A stretch of DNA of 64,000 nt from Pseudomonas sp. CROZ-RG-20F-R04-15 (lineage in GTDB: Bacteria > Pseudomonadota > Gammaproteobacteria > Pseudomonadales > Pseudomonadaceae). A model generated the notes under the pieces. It saw nothing but the letters and a program-made list of their open reading frames with translations. It made no database searches and was not told the origin of the DNA. Below are positions 59,475 to 64,000 of this stretch, one piece after another (the first letter of the stretch is position 1; every line of letters starts with the position of its first letter). A program made the position numbers and the translations under genes. The DNA is taken from the NCBI RefSeq assembly GCF_022662375.1, contig NZ_JAKNQL010000001.1:558001-622000 (forward strand), in the 5' to 3' direction.

Positions 59475-59828
59475 CTAACCGCTGTGCTCTACCGGACGCC
59501 AGCCATGGCGCTGAATATCCACACGATTGTTCAGGACGGTGATGCCTTCCATGCGCAATCGTGCCCGTTGTTCATCGCCCGACGGGCTGCCCACCGGCAG
59601 GCTGATCCGACCGCCGGCACCCAGTACACGGTGCCAGGGCAGCCTGGTATCACCGGGCAACTGACTCAAGGTGCGGCCGACCCAGCGGGCGGCGCGCCCC
59701 AACCCGGCCAGTTCAGCTAACTGACCATAGCTGACGACTTTGCCTTCGGGCACTTGGGCGAGCGTCGAGTAGAGCGCCGTGCGTCGGATTTGCGCATCGT
59801 TTTCAACACTGTCGAGCGGGTCTTTCAC
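59475..59828 (-). CDS. Alkyltransferase-like protein (ATL), MGMT family with Trp for Cys
   Basis: This 117-residue protein starts at GTG 59826-59828 (AGGA 9 bases upstream; an earlier GTG at 59834 is too near this site). The MGMT DNA-binding fold is present (VPEGKVVSYGQLAELAGLGRAARWVG), but the alkyl-acceptor motif PCHR is PWHR. Such ATL proteins bind O6-alkylguanine and flag it for nucleotide excision repair instead of removing the alkyl group themselves. Confidence 0.92.
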   Translation of the reverse strand: MKDPLDSVENDAQIRRTALYSTLAQVPEGKVVSYGQLAELAGLGRAARWVGRTLSQLPGDTRLPWHRVLGAGGRISLPVGSPSGDEQRARLRMEGITVLNNRVDIQRHGWRPVEHSG

Positions 59829-59992
59829 GTACACGGTTCCTGAGCATGAACAGTTTGATGGCTTTCAGAGTAATCGGTGATCAGCCAGTTGAGAAATGAA
59901 CTCATCAGAAATAGTCCGGTCAGTCCTTGTCAGGGTCTTATTCCTACGGATAATGCCGACCTTTTTCGCAAACTTGAGCCTTCGATTCGCTT

Positions 59993-61000
59993 ATGTTGTC
60001 CAGATCCTTGCTGTGCCTTGCTGTCTTCAGTGCGTCCACGCCCCTGCTTGCCGACACCGTCTGGTTGAAGAACGGTGACAAGTTGAGCGGTACCATCACC
60101 GTGTTCGATGGCGGCAAGCTGTTGATTCAGACCAAATACGCCGGTGCGGTGACGATTGACTGGAAAGAGGTGAAGACGCTCGACAGCGATCAGCACTTGC
60201 TGGTCAAGCAGGATGCCTACACCGGTGAAGTCTCCAAATCGCTGACGGCCGCCGAAGATGGCAAGGTCACCCTGGCCAACGGTGAGGCGCCGAAAACCGT
60301 CGAGCTGGCGAGCATTCAGCAGATTCTCAAACCGAAACCGGTGGTCGAGGATCTGGTGTGGAAGGGCAATGTCGACCTGGCGCTGGACTATCAGCGCGCG
60401 GAGAAGGACACCGATGACTACGATGTCGGCTTCAAGACCACGGCACGGCATGGCCGCTGGCGTCATACCGCCGAGGGTGAATACAACCGCGAAGTGCAGG
60501 ACGACGAGACCACCACCGACAACTGGCGCGCCGAATACGCACTCGACCGCTTCCTGACCGATAAGTGGTTCTGGCAGGGCCGTCTGAACTACAAGCGCGA
60601 TCACATCGAAGAGCTGGCGCGTCAGCGCGTGGTCGGTACCGGTCCTGGCTACCAGTTCTGGGATGACGAGTTGGGCGCGTTCTCGCTCGGCTCGCTGTTC
60701 AACCGCACCGATTACGAGTATCGCGACGGTAGCAAAGACAACTTCTATTCCGTCGCGATGAAGTGGGATTACAACCGTTACCTGATCGGCAAGAAAGTCG
60801 AGTTCTTCACCAATGGTGAAATCGGCAAGCCGCTGTCGGATGTGGCCAACTACGCGCTGGATGCGGAAATGGGCCTGCGTTACAAGGTCACCGACTGGGC
60901 CTCGCTTAACCTCAAGGCCGAGCGTGACATCATCAGTGGCACCAACGATGCCGATCTGAACAAGACCCGTTACACCGCGGGGTTTGGCGTGGCCTGGTAA
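59993..61000 (+). CDS. DUF481 outer-membrane protein
   Basis: This 335-residue protein has a signal peptide (MLSRSLLCLAVFSASTPLLA, cleavage near ADT), an N-terminal part with WLKNGDKLSGTITVFDGGKLLIQTKYAG and a C-terminal DUF481 beta-barrel domain (from about residue 115; alternating strands ending YTAGFGVAW with terminal aromatic residue). Function unknown. Terminator follows. Confidence 0.9.
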   Translation: MLSRSLLCLAVFSASTPLLADTVWLKNGDKLSGTITVFDGGKLLIQTKYAGAVTIDWKEVKTLDSDQHLLVKQDAYTGEVSKSLTAAEDGKVTLANGEAPKTVELASIQQILKPKPVVEDLVWKGNVDLALDYQRAEKDTDDYDVGFKTTARHGRWRHTAEGEYNREVQDDETTTDNWRAEYALDRFLTDKWFWQGRLNYKRDHIEELARQRVVGTGPGYQFWDDELGAFSLGSLFNRTDYEYRDGSKDNFYSVAMKWDYNRYLIGKKVEFFTNGEIGKPLSDVANYALDAEMGLRYKVTDWASLNLKAERDIISGTNDADLNKTRYTAGFGVAW

Positions 61001-61008
61001 ACCTTTCA

Positions 61009-61040
61009 TAAAAAACGCAGCCTTCGGGCTGCGTTTTTTT
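61009..61040. terminator. Terminator after the DUF481 gene
   Basis: AAAAAACGCAGCC-TTCG-GGCTGCGTTTTTT, a stable UUCG-type tetraloop hairpin with T-run. Confidence 0.94.
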
Positions 61041-61066
61041 GTGCCTGTACAAAACAGACGCCCACA

Positions 61067-61100
61067 AAAAAGCCCCGCTTTTAAGGGCGGGGCTCTTTTC
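61067..61100 (-). terminator. Terminator after the cold-shock gene
   Basis: AAAAGAGCCCCGCC and GGCGGGGCTTTTTT pair on the minus strand, 16 bases after the stop. Confidence 0.9.
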
Positions 61101-61115
61101 TAAAGAAGCTACAAG

Positions 61116-61325
61116 TTAGATAACTTGTACTTCTTCAGCTTGCATGCCTTTCTGACCGCGGGTAGCGATGAAAGAAACCTGTTGGCCTTCTTTCAGGCTT
61201 TTGAAGCCGTCGGATTGGATAGCTTTGAAGTGAACGAACAGGTCGTCACCGGATTGTGGAGTGATGAAGCCGAAGCCTTTTTCATCGTTGAACCACTTAA
61301 CGGTACCGGTTTGGCGATTAGACAT
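61116..61325 (-). CDS. Cold-shock protein (CspA family)
   Basis: This 69-residue single cold-shock domain has RNP1 KGFGFITP (about residues 16-23) and RNP2 DLFVHF (about 28-33). It is a nucleic-acid-binding RNA chaperone. The roughly 350-base gap upstream to dcd, with a T-rich stretch near 61400, leaves room for the long 5' leader typical of cold-shock mRNAs; nothing else was found in that gap. Confidence 0.97.
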   Translation of the reverse strand: MSNRQTGTVKWFNDEKGFGFITPQSGDDLFVHFKAIQSDGFKSLKEGQQVSFIATRGQKGMQAEEVQVI

Positions 61326-61678
61326 GGTGTAACTCCTTGAACAAAGATAACTGCGACTCAGGAAGATCCCTGGCCGAGACTGAGTGCAAAGAGCAGGAAA
61401 AATTCTTGTAGATGGTTGGATCGAAATTCAACATATCGTGTAGAGATTCTCAGTGACACAAGCAACACAGTGACGCCACCTTAACCCAGTTTCCGAGAAG
61501 TGCCAATGCTTCTTGCGAAGGTTTCTCTGTTTTCGGGATCGGCGGTGTGACGGTTCGTCGCCAGAGCGCGCAAATGATGGGGGATCGGCGAGAATTGCAG
61601 GCCGCACTTTGAACCCGGCGGCGCGCCCGGTAAGATGCCGGACAGAATTTTTCCACCTCGCTATTCAGGACACCCGCC

Positions 61679-62245
61679 ATGAGCATCAAATCGGACAAGT
61701 GGATTCGCCGCATGGCGCAGGAACACGGCATGATCGAACCGTTCGTCGAGCGCCAGATGCGCGGCAGCGACGACAACCGTGTGATCTCCTACGGTGTGTC
61801 GAGCTACGGCTACGATGTGCGTTGCACCAATCACTTCAAGGTGTTCACTAACATCAACTCGTCGATCGTCGACCCGAAAAACTTCGATCCGGGCAGCTTT
61901 GTCGACGTCCACAGCGACGTCTGCATCATTCCGCCGAACTCGTTCGCGCTGGCCAGCACCGTTGAATACTTCCGCATTCCGCGCAATGTCTTGACCATCT
62001 GCCTGGGCAAAAGCACCTACGCGCGTTGCGGCATCATTGTTAACGTGACGCCGCTCGAGCCTGAGTGGGAAGGCCACGTGACACTGGAATTCTCCAACAC
62101 CACCAACCTGCCGGCGAAGATCTACGCCAACGAAGGCGTGGCGCAGATGCTCTTCCTCGAATCCGACGAGGAATGTGAAGTGTCTTACAAGGATCGCGGC
62201 GGCAAGTACCAGGGCCAGCGTGGTGTGACCTTGCCGCGCACCTGA
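61679..62245 (+). CDS. dcd: dCTP deaminase
   Basis: This 188-residue trimeric enzyme converts dCTP to dUTP. It contains [16 protein letters not shown] near residue 40, AGWEG-like [21 protein letters not shown] and the C-terminal [13 protein letters not shown]. Length close to E. coli Dcd (193). The start ATG 61679 is read by its family start [16 protein letters not shown]. Confidence 0.98.
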   Translation: MSIKSDKWIRRMAQEHGMIEPFVERQMRGSDDNRVISYGVSSYGYDVRCTNHFKVFTNINSSIVDPKNFDPGSFVDVHSDVCIIPPNSFALASTVEYFRIPRNVLTICLGKSTYARCGIIVNVTPLEPEWEGHVTLEFSNTTNLPAKIYANEGVAQMLFLESDEECEVSYKDRGGKYQGQRGVTLPRT

Positions 62246-62279
62246 TCGGTCCATCCGACAGATCGCGGGAATTCTTTGG

Positions 62280-62315
62280 CGGGCAGACACTCTATGGGGT
62301 GTACTGCCCGTTTTT
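62280..62315 (+). terminator. Terminator-like hairpin after dcd
   Basis: CGGGCAG (62280-62286) and CTGCCCG (62304-62310) with a 17-base loop, then TTTTT. It lies between dcd and the small gene at 62353. Confidence 0.8.
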
Positions 62316-62352
62316 GCTTTCGGCAAAACGGGCCTTCGCCGAGGAGTGCCCC

Positions 62353-62562
62353 ATGAAGATCGATCCGCAAATCACTGCCGAACTGGCAAGGCTTGAGCCC
62401 AATCAGGTTGGCGTATTGGCCTGGTCATTGTTGGCGCATCCGTCGCTGAGCATGGCTGGCGGAATTCCCGGACAGCCCGATCCCGATACGCCCAACGAAC
62501 AACCGACCGAGCCGGGCGAACCGACCCTTCCGGACGAGCCGCCACCGGCTCCGGTTGCCTGA
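62353..62562 (+). CDS. Small proline-rich protein, unknown
   Basis: This gene encodes 69 residues, starting MKIDPQITAELARLEPNQV. GAGGAG precedes ATG 62353. A helical first part is followed by a proline- and acid-rich tail (PGQPDPDTPNEQPTEPGEPT). It lacks a signal peptide. The sequence looks maintained (good ribosome site and codon use like the neighbours), but I do not recognise a family. Confidence 0.65.
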   Translation: MKIDPQITAELARLEPNQVGVLAWSLLAHPSLSMAGGIPGQPDPDTPNEQPTEPGEPTLPDEPPPAPVA

Positions 62563-62578
62563 TCGGCATTGAAAATCA

Positions 62579-62624
62579 ATGGCCAGTCAGATGAGGTCTG
62601 CAAAGACTTCAACTGACTGGCCAT
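62579..62624. terminator. Inverted repeat at the convergent gene ends
   Basis: ATGGCCAGTCAG and CTGACTGGCCAT are perfectly inverted with a 22-base loop. It overlaps the last codons of pdeM (stop at 62609-62611) and has no T-run; probably a hairpin that ends or stabilises both transcripts. Confidence 0.55.
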
Positions 62625-63265
62625 ATTTCGTTATCGCCGATGACGAAAATCCTCGAACGCTCTTCCCGCTCGACCGCGTACCCGCCGGTAAAGGCTCCGA
62701 ATGCCGGTAGCAGGCTGATGCGTTCGCCGAGCCGGAAACACGCCAGACGCAAGCTCTGCCGACCTTTGCCGTGCAGTCGGTAGACCGGGTGCACGTGACC
62801 GGCCAGTACGTGTCTCTCTGGATGTGGGTCGGGTTCATGTTGCAAGGCGAATGGCCCGATCAGCAGCGGCTCCGGCACCACCCGGATATTCAGTGATTGA
62901 GGCGGGTCGCCGGCGCGTTTGTCGTGATTGCCACGGATCAGCGTCATCGGCAGATCAACATGACGCGCCCGCCATTGCGCCAGCGCGTGCAGCGTCCCCA
63001 CAGCATGCGAGCCGGGCCCGTGGAGGAAATCGCCAAGAAAGATCAATTGCCGGCAGGGCAGTTTCGCCAGCAATCGATCAATCACCGCGATATTGCTCGC
63101 CGTGGTGCCTTGCGGGACCGGTTGGCCAAGGCTGCGGTAAGCGGCGGCCTTGCCGAAATGCACGTCGGCAATCAGCAGTGCCTGTTGCGCCGGCCAGTAC
63201 AGCGCTTTTTCCGGCAGTAACCATAGGTCTTCACCCGCCAGGCGCACAGGGAATGGCGCGCTCAT
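62609..63265 (-). CDS. pdeM: Ligase-associated DNA damage response endonuclease PdeM
   Basis: This 218-residue calcineurin-like metallophosphoesterase has metal ligands in DVH (34-36), GD (78-79), GNHD (112-115) and GHVH (156-159). It belongs to the bacterial cluster with an ATP-dependent ligase, an exonuclease and a DEXH helicase. Its ATG overlaps the helicase stop by 4 bases; the other partners should lie beyond the right edge. Confidence 0.94.
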   Translation of the reverse strand: MSAPFPVRLAGEDLWLLPEKALYWPAQQALLIADVHFGKAAAYRSLGQPVPQGTTASNIAVIDRLLAKLPCRQLIFLGDFLHGPGSHAVGTLHALAQWRARHVDLPMTLIRGNHDKRAGDPPQSLNIRVVPEPLLIGPFALQHEPDPHPERHVLAGHVHPVYRLHGKGRQSLRLACFRLGERISLLPAFGAFTGGYAVEREERSRIFVIGDNEIWPVS

Positions 63266-64000
63266 GACGATTTAGCCTTGTCGGCGGATTTCTCCAGATC
63301 GCCGACCATGCGCCTGATGCGATCAGCGAGTTTTTCCGAACTCATGCTTTCGCGCATGCGTTCTACCAGCAGCGGAAACCCTAGCGGTGTAGGACGTTTA
63401 ACCTGATGCACGTCCAGTTTCATCTGGTTGATCCGCTCCAATGTCTGTTCCAGGCGACGAATATCCAGTTCTTCCCGCAGGACTTCTTCCCCGGCCTGCG
63501 CCAGCAACAGATTATCGGCGTCGTATTGTTTGAATACTTCGAAGAATAATCCGCTGGACGCTTGCACCTGACGGGTGCTTTTTGGCGCACCGGGGTAGCC
63601 GGCGAAGACCAGCCCGGCAATCCGCGCGATTTCACGGAACCGGCGCAAGGCCAGTTCGCCAGCATTCAAACTGGCCAAAACGTCCTCCAATAAATCATCG
63701 GCATTGAAGAGATCGGTATTCAGATACTCGTCCCAGTCGATCGGCGTAGCGCTGAGCAATTCCAGGCCGTAATCGTTCACCGCGATGGAGAACGTTACGG
63801 GCTGGCGCTGACTGACGCGCCACGCCAGCAGACTCGCCAGGCCCAGATGCACCTGCCTTCCGGCAAATGGATAGAGGAAAAGGTGCCAGCCTTCGCGGGA
63901 TTTCAGCACTTCGGCCAACAGGTTTTCGGCGGTGGGCAAGCCGGACCAGCGCATCTGGGTTTCCAGCAACGGGCGCAACGCCTGCATTTCCGGGCCGACA
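63262..64000 (-). CDS. Ligase-associated DEXH-box helicase, C-terminal part
   Basis: The frame is open to the right edge, so the 5' part lies outside the window; about 245 C-terminal residues are seen. [26 protein letters not shown] and the following [12 protein letters not shown] are typical of the C-terminal domain of Lhr-like helicases of the ligase-associated DNA repair group. The coupling to pdeM (ATGA overlap) supports this subfamily. Confidence 0.9.
   Translation of the reverse strand, partial: VGPEMQALRPLLETQMRWSGLPTAENLLAEVLKSREGWHLFLYPFAGRQVHLGLASLLAWRVSQRQPVTFSIAVNDYGLELLSATPIDWDEYLNTDLFNADDLLEDVLASLNAGELALRRFREIARIAGLVFAGYPGAPKSTRQVQASSGLFFEVFKQYDADNLLLAQAGEEVLREELDIRRLEQTLERINQMKLDVHQVKRPTPLGFPLLVERMRESMSSEKLADRIRRMVGDLEKSADKAKSS

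Overview
The window comes from a fluorescent Pseudomonas, most likely the P. fluorescens / P. koreensis lineage. Support for this: a high-GC chromosome; eight copies of the GTGGGAGCGAGC-type REP pair typical of these genomes; and Pseudomonas gene neighbourhoods such as cinA(pncC)-recA-recX, erdR-dgkA, finR/fpr, mprF-acvB and rhlG.

Positions 1-31,080 hold two contractile phage-tail particles (tailocins) arranged head to tail, followed by one lysis cassette. Block A (1-12,261) is P2-like and keeps the P2 order V-W-J-I-H-G / FI-FII-E(+E')-T-U-X-D. Block B (12,426-29,976) is Mu-like and keeps the Mu order terminator-DUF2635-sheath-tube-41(+E')-tape measure-N-P-45-46-47-48. It ends in an array of five tail-fibre genes that share one N-terminal anchor, each followed by a probable fibre-assembly gene. 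A GH19 endolysin and an Rz gene with an embedded Rz1 gene (30,013-31,076) close the locus. No capsid, portal, terminase, integrase or replication gene is present in the window, as expected for tailocins at the known mutS-cinA-recA site. The left end of block A, including any regulators and holin, lies outside the window.

From 31,144 the sequence is core chromosome. It contains pncC, recA (with a LexA box) and recX; a LOG-family protein; a DTW tRNA-modification protein; erdR and dgkA; the divergent finR/fpr pair; trmO; rhlG; an S4-domain pseudouridine synthase; a GNAT enzyme; rimO; kup; a Phd/RelE-type toxin-antitoxin pair; a DUF3077 gene with a strongly structured leader; mprF-acvB; two initiator tRNA genes; dinB (with a LexA box); a lipoprotein; proS; ampG; an alkyltransferase-like protein; a DUF481 outer-membrane protein; a cold-shock protein; dcd; and pdeM with the end of its DEXH helicase partner.

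Themes linking the genes: the SOS response (recA and dinB boxes, with tailocins usually SOS-induced); recoding (both tail blocks carry a T TTT TTN -1 slippery site that adds 54 residues to the tail-assembly chaperone); and receptor-binding diversification (a duplicated collar module in the block A fibre and five different tips on one anchor in block B).
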